Assembly: GCA_029624735.1 (NCBI GenBank) | Contig: JARSSM010000011.1 | Location: 74,495 to 138,494 of the forward strand | Reading direction: 5' to 3' | DNA: 64,000 bases | From: Defluviicoccus sp. | GTDB lineage: Bacteria > Pseudomonadota > Alphaproteobacteria > Rhodospirillales > Defluviicoccaceae | Part shown: one piece after another, positions 54,130 to 61,701 of the stretch | Numbering within the stretch: position 1 is the first letter of the stretch | Layout of the letters: each line of letters opens with the position of its first letter | Made by a program: the position numbers and the translations under genes | The notes under the pieces: model-generated | What the model was told of the DNA's origin: nothing | Databases searched by the model: none | What the model saw: the letters and a program-made list of their open reading frames with translations, nothing else

Positions 54130-54747
54130 ATGGCGCATCCCCGCAAAAAGTTTCGAACCCTGTTTCGCCGTAACGAAGGCGGCTCGGCGGTCGAGTTTGC
54201 GCTGCTGGCGCCGGTTCTGTTCCTTATCACCTTCGGCATCATCGACATGGGCATCATGCTGTTGACCTGGGTGATGATGGAGGGCGGCTTGCGCGAAGCG
54301 GCGCGCTACGCGATCACCGGAGCGCCGCCGACGGAGACGGCCTCGCGGCTCGAAGAGGTGATCAAGATCGTCGAGGACAAGACCTCAGGCTTGATCGATC
54401 TGGCGGCGGCGCGGATCGAGGCGCAAGCCTATCCGAGCTTCGATGACGTTGGTAAGGGGGAGAGCTATGTCGATGCCGGCGACATGAATGGCCACTACGA
54501 CGCCGGCGAGTCGTTCACCGATTGCAACGGCAACGGCAAGTATGACAACGACCGCGGGAAGAAGAACGATGCCGGCGACTCCGCCGATGTCGTGCTCTAT
54601 ACCTTCGAATACGACTATAAGCTGCTGACGCCGGTGCTGAACGATCTGATTGGCACCAACGGCAAGTTTCCCTTGCGGGCCTCGGTGCTGGTCCGCAACG
54701 AGCCGTGGGAATCCGGCAAGACCTCGAAGGACAAGAAGAAATGCTGA
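54130..54747 (+). CDS. TadE-like pilus protein with Asp/Gly/Asn-rich loops
   Basis: A 205-residue protein with the TadE/TadG plan: a short basic N-terminus with FRRNEGGSAVEFALLAPVLF, where the Glu before the hydrophobic helix is characteristic, and a single helix to about residue 45. Such pseudopilins are part of the Flp (tight adherence) pilus apparatus. Unusually the periplasmic part has DAGDMNGHYDAGESFTDCNG then NGKYDNDRGK, resembling calcium-binding DxNGxxD loops. The C-terminus is basic (KTSKDKKKC). The next gene starts inside its stop region (ATG 54741), so they are coupled. Confidence 0.85.
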   Translation: MAHPRKKFRTLFRRNEGGSAVEFALLAPVLFLITFGIIDMGIMLLTWVMMEGGLREAARYAITGAPPTETASRLEEVIKIVEDKTSGLIDLAAARIEAQAYPSFDDVGKGESYVDAGDMNGHYDAGESFTDCNGNGKYDNDRGKKNDAGDSADVVLYTFEYDYKLLTPVLNDLIGTNGKFPLRASVLVRNEPWESGKTSKDKKKC

Positions 54748-55310
54748 CCTGGTGCAGCGGCCTGAGCCTGCGTCTGCGCAGGCTGTCGCGCGACCAAGCC
54801 GCCAGCGTCAGCCTCGAGTTGGCTCTTGTTCTGCCGCTGCTGGTCGCGCTGTTCCTGAGCGGCACCGAGTATGTCCGGTTCGCGATCTTGAACCAGAAGC
54901 TTGAGCGCGCCACCGCGATGGTCGCCGACGTGATCGCACAGTCCTCCGCGCTCACGTTGGCCGAGATCGACAGTCTGTTCGCAGTCGTCGACGACACCTT
55001 GCAGCCGTTCGCGCTGAACGATGATGGCCGCGTCATCGTCTCCTCCGTCACCGGCACGGCAACCACGCCGGTCGTAAACTGGCAGGAGGACTTCGGCCAC
55101 GGCAGCGACGGAAGCAAAGTTGGCGCGGTCGGCGGCACCGCCACGCTTCCCAACGGCTTGACCCTGGCCGACGGCGAGAACGTGATCGTCTCGGAAGTCT
55201 ATTACGAATATCAGCCGATCCTGCTCGACGACGTGTTCCAGGACACTGTCCTTTACCGCGTCTCCGCCAACCGCCCGCGCTTCGGCTCCCTAGCCGAGCC
55301 CCCCTCCTAA
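54741..55310 (+). CDS. TadE/TadG-like pilus protein
   Basis: A 189-residue companion of the previous gene. It has the same N-terminal plan (RLSRDQAASVSLELALVLPL with Glu followed by the helix LLVALFLSGTEYVRF) and a periplasmic domain (YYEYQPILLDDVF). ATG 54741 overlaps the previous stop by 7 bp. These two form a small pilus-associated operon without the ATPase or secretin genes, which must lie elsewhere. Exact role within the Flp system unknown. Confidence 0.82.
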   Translation: MLTWCSGLSLRLRRLSRDQAASVSLELALVLPLLVALFLSGTEYVRFAILNQKLERATAMVADVIAQSSALTLAEIDSLFAVVDDTLQPFALNDDGRVIVSSVTGTATTPVVNWQEDFGHGSDGSKVGAVGGTATLPNGLTLADGENVIVSEVYYEYQPILLDDVFQDTVLYRVSANRPRFGSLAEPPS

Positions 55311-55544
55311 GGCAGATCCGGGCAGCGCCGGTCGTCCGGAGCAACAGGCCTCTCGTCTCTTCCAGCCTGCAGGATCTCGATCAGCTCCGCGTTCCTCTCG
55401 CTGCTTCCTAGGTTCAACCGAAGTCCCCGCAATCCGCTGCCGCTCCGTGCGGGCAACGCGTGCTTCCGCTTGCGTCAACGTGCCGTTCCGCACATATCAC
55501 CGGCGCCAAGCGGAATTCACCGGATCGCAGCGCCAGAGGGGACC

Positions 55545-57410
55545 ATGGCCCAAGAAACGTTCACCTTTCAGACGGAAGTCGAGCGTCTGCTCGAGATCGT
55601 CGCCCACTCCCTTTACTCACATAAAGAGATTTTCCTGCGCGAGCTGATCTCGAACGCCTCGGATGCCTGCGACCGGCTGCGTTACGCGGCGCTGACCGAG
55701 GCACACCTCACCGCCGGCGATACCGACTTCAAGATCCGCATCGTCGTCGACCGCGATGCCCGCACTTTAAGCGTCGTCGACAACGGCATCGGCATGAACA
55801 GGGACGACCTGCTGGAGACGCTCGGCACCATCGCCCGCTCCGGCACGCAGGCCTTTCTGGCCAAGCTCAGTGGCGATGCGAAGAAGGATACCTCGCTGAT
55901 CGGCCAGTTCGGCGTCGGCTTCTATTCGGCCTTCATGGTGGCGGACCGCGTTGACGTCATCACGCGGAAGGCCGGCGAGGAGCACGCTTGGCGCTGGTCG
56001 TCCGACGGCCGTGGCCAGTTCACCATCGACGGCGCCGAACGGCCGAGCCGCGGCACGACGGTGACCGTGCACCTGAAGGCGGACGAGGATGAGTTCCTGG
56101 AAACGATGCGGCTCAGCGGCATCGTCAAGAAATACTCCGATCACATCGGCTTTCCGATCCTCCTGGGCGAGGGCGAAAAGGCGGAGACGCTGAACGCCGG
56201 CTCGTCGTTGTGGATGCGACCCAAGAAGGACATCACCGAGAGCCAGTACAAGGAGTTCTACCGCCACGTCGGCCACGGCTTCGACGATCCATGGTTAATC
56301 CTGCACAACACGGTCGAGGGCGTGGTTTCCTACACCAGCCTGCTGTTCATTCCCGAACAGGCGCCGTTCGATCTGTTCGATGCCGAGCGCAAGGGCCGCG
56401 TGCGCCTTTACGTGCGCAAGGTCTTCATCACCGACGACTGCGAGGGCCTGATCCCGCCATACCTGCGTTTCCTGCGCGGCATCGTCGATTCCGAAGACCT
56501 GCCGCTCAACATCAGCCGGGAAACCTTCCAGCATGACCCGCGCCTGGCCAAGATCCGCTCGGGGCTGTGCAAGCGCGTCTTTGACGAGTTGGCGAAGAAG
56601 GCGGAGGAGGCACCCAGCGAATACGAGACATTCTGGAACGCGTTTGGCGCGGTGTTGAAGGAAGGGCTCTACGAGGATTTCGAGAACCGCGAGCGGATCC
56701 TGCCCTTGTGCCGCTTCCGGTCGAGCGCCGGCAGCGAACTCACCTCGCTCGATGGCTACATCGAGCGAATGAAGCCGGGGCAGGATGCGATCTATACCCT
56801 TGCCGGCGATGACGTCGAGGCGCTCAAACGCAGCCCGCAGCTCGAAGGCTTCCGTGCCAAGGGCGTCGAGGTACTGCTGCTGACCGACCCGATCGACGAG
56901 TTCTGGATCCCTTCGGTGCGGACCTACAAGGACAAGCCGTTCAAGTCGGCGGCCGCTGCCGATGCTCAGCTCGATACGATCGAAGCCGACGAAAAGACGG
57001 CCGAGCCCGCGAGCGAGCCGCCGGATGGACTCGAGCAGATGCTGGGCCGGCTCAAGGATGTCCTCAAGGATGCGGTCAAGGATGTGCGCGCGTCCAAGCG
57101 CTTGACCGAGAGCGCCGTCTGCCTCGTTGCCGGCGAGGGTGATCTCGACATGCACTTGGAGCGCCTGTTGCGCCGGCACCGCCAGCTCGAGGGCGACGGC
57201 GCCACGCCGCGGGTGCTGGAGATCAACCCCACCCATCCCCTCATCCGCCGGCTCGCCGCGGTGGCTGCGGACAGTCCGGAGGCGGTCTTTGCCGATGCGG
57301 CGTTCCTGCTGCTCGATCAAGCGCGGATCCAGGAAGGCGAGCGCGTGAGCGACGCGCAGGCTTTCAGCCGCCGGCTCGCGGCATGCCTGGAGCGAAGCCT
57401 GACGGCGTAG
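55545..57410 (+). CDS. htpG: Chaperone protein HtpG (Hsp90)
   Basis: A 621-residue bacterial Hsp90 homodimer. The ATP site is intact: RELISNASDACDRLRY, VVDNGIGMNRDDL, GQFGVGFYSAFMVAD and RGTTVTVHLK; the middle-domain catalytic region shows as PLNISRETFQHDPRL, and the C-terminal dimerisation domain is present. ATG 55545 is the family start (AQETFTFQTEVERLLE). It follows the pilus genes by 234 bp with no visible stem-loop and is followed by repeat copy 3 in the inverted direction. Confidence 0.97.
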   Translation: MAQETFTFQTEVERLLEIVAHSLYSHKEIFLRELISNASDACDRLRYAALTEAHLTAGDTDFKIRIVVDRDARTLSVVDNGIGMNRDDLLETLGTIARSGTQAFLAKLSGDAKKDTSLIGQFGVGFYSAFMVADRVDVITRKAGEEHAWRWSSDGRGQFTIDGAERPSRGTTVTVHLKADEDEFLETMRLSGIVKKYSDHIGFPILLGEGEKAETLNAGSSLWMRPKKDITESQYKEFYRHVGHGFDDPWLILHNTVEGVVSYTSLLFIPEQAPFDLFDAERKGRVRLYVRKVFITDDCEGLIPPYLRFLRGIVDSEDLPLNISRETFQHDPRLAKIRSGLCKRVFDELAKKAEEAPSEYETFWNAFGAVLKEGLYEDFENRERILPLCRFRSSAGSELTSLDGYIERMKPGQDAIYTLAGDDVEALKRSPQLEGFRAKGVEVLLLTDPIDEFWIPSVRTYKDKPFKSAAAADAQLDTIEADEKTAEPASEPPDGLEQMLGRLKDVLKDAVKDVRASKRLTESAVCLVAGEGDLDMHLERLLRRHRQLEGDGATPRVLEINPTHPLIRRLAAVAADSPEAVFADAAFLLLDQARIQEGERVSDAQAFSRRLAACLERSLTA

Positions 57411-57440
57411 CCCGGCACGCTCTTCGCCCCATCCAGGCTA

Positions 57441-57555
57441 GTGCACTGGCACAAACAGAGCGTCCATCCTGTTTGTGCCGAAAGTGCACGCGATTCAATA
57501 TGTTGTGCAGCGACAACCTTGCTCGGGCGTGAATCGCCCGATTGGGTCGCTGCAC
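57441..57555 (-). repeat. 115-bp two-hairpin repeat, copy 3 (inverted)
   Basis: The only copy in the opposite orientation, with one difference from consensus (element position 92, in the loop of hairpin 2). It lies 30 bp after the htpG stop and 78 bp before the next gene. Both hairpins are fully paired and may terminate htpG transcription. Confidence 0.95.
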
Positions 57556-57633
57556 GAGGGCCGGCTATGGGCCGGCGGCCGGCAGGCTGCTATGATGCCC
57601 GCTTCTGGGCAAGACCGGATGCGGAGCAGCTCA

Positions 57634-57978
57634 ATGAATCCTTGGGAATCGCCGGAGGGGATCGCCTGCTTCGAGCGCTGGATCGCGACGCAAATGGCGA
57701 AACTCAATGCCTACCGCGGCGACGATCAGTTCAACGGCCGCAAGCCGTGGACGATCAACAAATACGGTCTGCTCGAAAGCCTGTCCCCTTATGGGCCGCG
57801 CTCGGTCGCAGCACCCGATAATTTCCGCGACTATAACTTCAATAAATACTGGTACATGTGGGACAACTGGATCCCGACCGGGCCAGACGTGACTTGGCGC
57901 TGGGCACCGCTCAATGGCGCCGGCGTGGAGTCCATCCGCTCCTACATCCAGCGCGAGTGCCCTCAACTCTTTCCCTGA
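57634..57978 (+). CDS. Small conserved-looking protein, function unknown
   Basis: A 114-residue protein, ATG 57634 with ggag eight bases upstream. It is rich in aromatic residues, especially Trp (PWESPEGIACFERW, NKYWYMWDNWIPTG, WRWAPLN), with conserved-looking NKYGLLESLSPYGP. No signal peptide or helix segment is evident and no family is recognised. The frame extends upstream through repeat copy 3 only because the repeat lacks stops in that frame; that part is not taken as coding. It converges with mobB. Confidence 0.65.
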   Translation: MNPWESPEGIACFERWIATQMAKLNAYRGDDQFNGRKPWTINKYGLLESLSPYGPRSVAAPDNFRDYNFNKYWYMWDNWIPTGPDVTWRWAPLNGAGVESIRSYIQRECPQLFP

Positions 57979-58014
57979 GGCTATGGCGCCGCCGAGACCC
58001 GTCGCCGATCTGGC

Positions 58015-58548
58015 CTACGGCTTGGCACCGAGCTCGGCCGCAAGGCCGCAGTGGGCGGCAATGAAGCGGGCGATTGCCGCTGCGTCGTCGAGCGGCAGCA
58101 CAGGGACCGCCAAACCCTCGATCACGCTGTCGCTCGCGACCGCGACGATGCTGGGATCCTGCGCGCACAAGAGCGGCCGGCCCAGCGCCGGCCGGTGCAC
58201 CTCCAGCTTCGGGTGCGGATAGGCCTTGAAGCCTTCCACCAGCAGCAGGTCGACCGGCGTCATCCGCTCCACGAGCGCGTCCAGGGCCGGCTCGTCCTCG
58301 CCGCGCAGCTCGTGCATCAGCGTCCAGCGGCTGGCCGAGGCCAGCATCACCTCGCAAGCGCCAGCGGCGCGGTGGCGGTAGCTGTCCTTGCCCGGCTGGT
58401 CGAGATCGACGCGCTCGTGCGTGTGCTTCATCGTCGAGACCCGCACCCCGGCGCGAACCAGCAGCGGCAGCACCGCCACCATCAGCGTCGTCTTGCCGCT
58501 GCCGCTCCAGCCGGCGAGGCCGAACACCTTCATCGTCTTGGCCGGCAT
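58015..58548 (-). CDS. mobB: Molybdopterin-guanine dinucleotide biosynthesis protein MobB
   Basis: A 177-residue P-loop GTPase-like adaptor for guanylation of the molybdenum cofactor. The Walker A motif GWSGSGKTTL is near the start, with STMKHTHERVDLDQPGKDSY (family-typical) and VDLLLVEGFKAYPHPKLEV. It overlaps the 3' end of mobA by 19 bp (58530-58548), so both are translated together. A second ATG five codons downstream is possible. MobB helps MobA insert GMP for enzymes such as formate dehydrogenase, in line with fdhD next door. Confidence 0.93.
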   Translation of the reverse strand: MPAKTMKVFGLAGWSGSGKTTLMVAVLPLLVRAGVRVSTMKHTHERVDLDQPGKDSYRHRAAGACEVMLASASRWTLMHELRGEDEPALDALVERMTPVDLLLVEGFKAYPHPKLEVHRPALGRPLLCAQDPSIVAVASDSVIEGLAVPVLPLDDAAAIARFIAAHCGLAAELGAKP

Positions 58549-59228
58549 ACGCTTGGCCGCTCTGCTTCGGCCAGGCGTTCCGCCGCCCGCGTCAGGTCTT
58601 GCGGCGTGTTGACGTTAAAAAAAGGGTCATCGCCGGCCTCGATGGCGAACGACACGTGGCGGACCGCATAGCGCGCCGTCCAGGCATCGATCTTGCGGAT
58701 GTTCTCGACCGTGACGGCGGTCTCCAGGTCGTCAGCCAGGGCGACCGGCCACAGGGCAATGACCGGATGGCTGCGGCCGCCGGAAGCCGCACACGCGATT
58801 GCGGCGCCATCCTGGGCGCCATCGTCGGCCACCGCCGCGCGCAGGCGCTCCACCACGTCGCGGGGGAGGAACGGTGTGTCGGCGGCAAAGCTGGCGAGCC
58901 AGCGGCACGAAGGCGCGGAGGCCTGCGCCCATCGCATCGCCGTCAGGATTCCGGCCAGCGGCCCGGCGAAGCCCGTCACCACGTCGGGTGCGATCGGCAG
59001 GCCGAAGCCGGTCAGTGCGGCAGCACTCGCGCTGTCATTGACATTGAGCAGGAGCGCTGCGACCTGTGGCCGGGCGCGGGCGATAACGTGCGCAATCAGC
59101 GGCTGGCCGGCAAGCGTGCGCAGGCACTTGTCACCGCCGCCCATGCGCCGGCCAAGCCCGCCGGCGAGAACGACACCCGCCACATCCGCGGCCGGATCAA
59201 GCACCGGCGTCTTCGCCTGCATCGGCAT
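58530..59228 (-). CDS. mobA: Molybdenum cofactor guanylyltransferase MobA
   Basis: A 232-residue nucleotidyltransferase that joins GMP to molybdopterin. Signature VVLAGGLGRRMGGGDKCL (residues ~18-36), then FAGPLAGILTAMRWA, FAADTPFLPRDVVERL and FFNVNTPQDLTRAAERL. It overlaps fdhD upstream by 32 bp and mobB downstream by 19 bp, making a compact fdhD-mobA-mobB operon for bis-MGD enzymes. Confidence 0.93.
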   Translation of the reverse strand: MPMQAKTPVLDPAADVAGVVLAGGLGRRMGGGDKCLRTLAGQPLIAHVIARARPQVAALLLNVNDSASAAALTGFGLPIAPDVVTGFAGPLAGILTAMRWAQASAPSCRWLASFAADTPFLPRDVVERLRAAVADDGAQDGAAIACAASGGRSHPVIALWPVALADDLETAVTVENIRKIDAWTARYAVRHVSFAIEAGDDPFFNVNTPQDLTRAAERLAEAERPSVCRPRR

Positions 59229-60036
59229 CGAAGATCACCCGCTCAGATCCCGCCAGCACCAGAAAGCGCCGGCCGCGCGCCCGGCCGATCAGCGTGAGGC
59301 CAGCCCGCTCGGCGAGTTCGACGCCCCAGGCGGTGACGCCCGAACGCGAGATCAGGATCGGGATCTGCATCTGCACGGTCTTGATCACCATTTCGCTGGT
59401 GAGCCGGCCGGTGGTGTAGAAGATCTTGTCGTGCGGCGCGATGCCGTTGAGGAACATGTAGCCGGCGATCTTATCGACGGCGTTGTGGCGGCCAACGTCT
59501 TCCATGTAGAGGATCACCGCATCGCCCGCGCACAAGGCGCAGCCGTGGATGGCACCGGCCACCAGATAAAGGCTCGGCAGCGTGCCGATTTCGCGAAGGA
59601 GCGTCTTCAGCCAGCGGGTATGCAGGACCGCGGCGCGATCGAGCTTGACCTCGCGGAACTTCTCCAGAACATCGCCGAACAGCGTCCCCTGTGCGCAGCC
59701 CGAGGTCAGCACCTTGCGGCTGAGCTTCTGCTCGTAATTGGTGACGCGTTCAGTCCGGACGACGACGGTCTCGACCTCCTCGTCGTAATCGATGCCGCTG
59801 ATGCGGTCGCCAGCAAGCAGCATGTTCTGGTTCAAGAGGTAGCCGACGGCCAGGCACTCGGGATAGTCGCCGATCGTCATCATGGTGACGATCTCCTGGC
59901 CGTTCAGGTACAAGGTTAGCGGCCGTTCGACGACGACATCGCTCAACACCGGCTGCCGGTCCTGATCGAGGCCCTTCAGGCGCCGTGTCAGGCGCGCATC
60001 GCTCGGATTGGGAACCACCAGCGGCCGTTCGGCCAT
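59197..60036 (-). CDS. fdhD: Formate dehydrogenase sulfurtransferase FdhD
   Basis: A 279-residue FdhD, which moves sulfur from IscS to bis-MGD cofactor so that formate dehydrogenase becomes active. ATG 60036 follows gaggg by 8 bp. Family motifs are ERPLTLYLNGQEIVTMMTIG, YPECLAVGYLLNQ, VLTSGCAQGTLFGD (only one Cys where E. coli has a CxxC pair), GDAVILYMEDVGRHNAVDKI and TTGRLTSEMVIKTVQMQIPI. First gene of the fdhD-mobA-mobB operon and divergent from tupB. No formate dehydrogenase gene lies in the window. Confidence 0.94.
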   Translation of the reverse strand: MAERPLVVPNPSDARLTRRLKGLDQDRQPVLSDVVVERPLTLYLNGQEIVTMMTIGDYPECLAVGYLLNQNMLLAGDRISGIDYDEEVETVVVRTERVTNYEQKLSRKVLTSGCAQGTLFGDVLEKFREVKLDRAAVLHTRWLKTLLREIGTLPSLYLVAGAIHGCALCAGDAVILYMEDVGRHNAVDKIAGYMFLNGIAPHDKIFYTTGRLTSEMVIKTVQMQIPILISRSGVTAWGVELAERAGLTLIGRARGRRFLVLAGSERVIFDADAGEDAGA

Positions 60037-60139
60037 CGTCACGCCCTCGTCCCGGTGCCGGTTTGCCCACCGTTTGCTGCATTTTCCCCGTGCGCCGATC
60101 CTAGTGCCGGCGCAGCGCCGAAACGAGAGGAATTCTAAG

Positions 60140-60211
60140 GTGCGGCGCTTGTGTTGTTGCGGCCGCACGGGCAAGATCGGTTTCGGGAGAGAAACACCCG
60201 AAAAATGGGTG
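60140..60211 (+). promoter_or_regulatory. Structured leader before tupB with alternative hairpins
   Basis: Hairpin 1: gtgcggc (60140-60146) with gccgcac (60162-60168). Hairpin A: tttcggg (60181-60187) with cccgaaa (60197-60203). Hairpin B: caccc (60195-60199) with gggtg (60207-60211). A and B share 60197-60199 and cannot form together. They end 18 bp before the tupB start. The arrangement could control expression of the oxyanion transporter; it does not match a riboswitch consensus I can recall with certainty. Confidence 0.4.
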
Positions 60212-60229
60212 ACTGAGGCGCCAGGAACC

Positions 60230-60937
60230 ATGAGCGACCTTGCGGACGCGTTCGCTGCCGCGGCGATGCTGATCTGGTCGCTCGACCAGGACCTGGTCGG
60301 CATCGTCTTGCTGTCGCTGCGGGTAACCCTGACGGCGATGGCGATTGCGGCCGTGATCGGCCTGCCGCTGGGTGGCGCACTGGCGGTGTTCCGCTTCCCC
60401 GGCCGGTCGGCGATCCTCATCACCATCAACGCCCTGATGGGCCTGCCGCCGGTGGTCGTGGGCCTGATCGTCTATCTGGTGCTCTCGCGTGCGGGTCCGC
60501 TGGGCGCGCTCGGGCTTCTGTTCACGCCCGCCGCCATGATCCTGGCCCAGGCGGTGCTGATCACGCCGATCATCGCGGCCTTGAGTTGCCAAACCATCAG
60601 CGGCTTGTGGGAGGAATATCGCGAGCAGCTGCAGTCGTTTGCCGCCCGGCGGGGCGACGCGCTGGCGACGCTGTTGTGGGAGGGCCGCATCGCGCTGCTG
60701 ACGGCGCTCTTGGCCGGCTTCGGCCGGGCGAGCGCCGAGGTCGGCGCGGTGATGATCGTCGGCGGCAACATCGACCACGTCACCCGGGTCATGACGACGA
60801 CGATCGCCCTTGAGACCAGCAAGGGCAACCTGTCGCTGGCCTTGGGCCTTGGCATCATCCTGATCTCGCTCGCGATGGGCGTTGCCGGCGGCACCTACGC
60901 GCTGAAGCTGGCGGCGGAACGGCAGCGCTCGGCATGA
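60230..60937 (+). CDS. tupB: Tungstate/molybdate ABC transporter permease
   Basis: A 235-residue permease with five to six transmembrane segments (VGIVLLSLRVTLTAMAIAAV, ILITINALMGLPPVVVGLIV, LLFTPAAMILAQAVLITPII, ISLAMGVAGGTYALKLA). The EAA loop region AEVGAVMIVGGNIDHVTRVM is typical of TupB/WtpB-type tungstate permeases. ATG 60230 follows an agga. The tupC start overlaps its stop (ATGA at 60934-60937). Neighbouring molybdenum-cofactor genes support an oxyanion of Mo or W. Confidence 0.9.
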   Translation: MSDLADAFAAAAMLIWSLDQDLVGIVLLSLRVTLTAMAIAAVIGLPLGGALAVFRFPGRSAILITINALMGLPPVVVGLIVYLVLSRAGPLGALGLLFTPAAMILAQAVLITPIIAALSCQTISGLWEEYREQLQSFAARRGDALATLLWEGRIALLTALLAGFGRASAEVGAVMIVGGNIDHVTRVMTTTIALETSKGNLSLALGLGIILISLAMGVAGGTYALKLAAERQRSA

Positions 60938-61701
60938 CAGGCCTGACCGATCCAGCCTCCGCCGCGCCCGCCATCCTGCCGCTCGGCCTCGAAGGGCTCG
61001 TCTTTGCTGCCGGCGGCAAGACGCTGATCAAGGGCATAACCGCCACTCTCAGTGCCGGCAGCCGCAGCATCGTGCTGGGCCCCAACGGCGCCGGCAAGAC
61101 GCTGCTGTTAAGGCTGTGCCACGGCTTGATCCGGCCGACCGGCGGCCGCATCGTCTGGAAGGGGGCGGCAGGCGCCGATCCGGCGCTGCGCCAGGCGATG
61201 GTGTTTCAGCGTCCGGTGATGCTGCGCCGCTCGGTCGCCGCCAATGTCGACTACGCGCTCCGCCTGCGCGACCTCGCCCGCGCCGACCGCCAGCAGCGGA
61301 TCGAGGATGTGCTGACCGCAACCGGCCTCAGGCGCTTCGCCACCCAGCCGGCGCGCCTGCTCTCGGTCGGCGAGCAGCAGAAGCTCGCGCTTGCCCGCGC
61401 CTGGGCGCTGCGCCCGGACGTGCTGTTCCTCGATGAGCCGACCGCGAGCCTCGATCCGGCGGCGACCCGCGCGGTCGAGGAGATCATTCTGAGGATCGAT
61501 GCCGGCGGCACAAAAATCATCATGTCGACGCACGATCTCGCCCAGGCGCGCCGGCTCGCCAACGAGGTGCTGTTCCTGCATCGCGGCCGGCTGTGCGAGC
61601 AGACGCCGGCGCCAGTCTTCTTCACCGCACCCCGCACCGCCGAGGCTGGCTATTTCTTGGAAGGGAAGCTGTTCCCGCAACTGAGGAGGATCAATCCATG
61701 A
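60934..61701 (+). CDS. tupC: Tungstate/molybdate ABC transporter ATP-binding protein
   Basis: A 255-residue ABC ATPase. Walker A GPNGAGKTLLL, Q-loop MVFQRPVML, Walker B VLFLDEPTASLD and the H-loop STHDLAQA are intact. The signature is LSVGEQQKLALARAW, where Val replaces the usual second Gly of LSGGEQ, a change sometimes seen in TupC-type ATPases. Start and stop overlap with tupB and tupA by ATGA, so the transporter operon is translationally coupled. Confidence 0.92.
   Translation: MTGLTDPASAAPAILPLGLEGLVFAAGGKTLIKGITATLSAGSRSIVLGPNGAGKTLLLRLCHGLIRPTGGRIVWKGAAGADPALRQAMVFQRPVMLRRSVAANVDYALRLRDLARADRQQRIEDVLTATGLRRFATQPARLLSVGEQQKLALARAWALRPDVLFLDEPTASLDPAATRAVEEIILRIDAGGTKIIMSTHDLAQARRLANEVLFLHRGRLCEQTPAPVFFTAPRTAEAGYFLEGKLFPQLRRINP

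Noticed and set aside
57475..57633. Upstream extension of the small Trp-rich protein through repeat copy 3
   Set aside because: The repeat happens to be stop-free in this frame; the ATG at 57634 has its own ribosome binding site, so the extension was not annotated as coding.
60140..60211. Molybdenum cofactor (Moco) riboswitch
   Set aside because: Stems exist but I could not match the conserved core from memory, so it is reported only as a structured leader.
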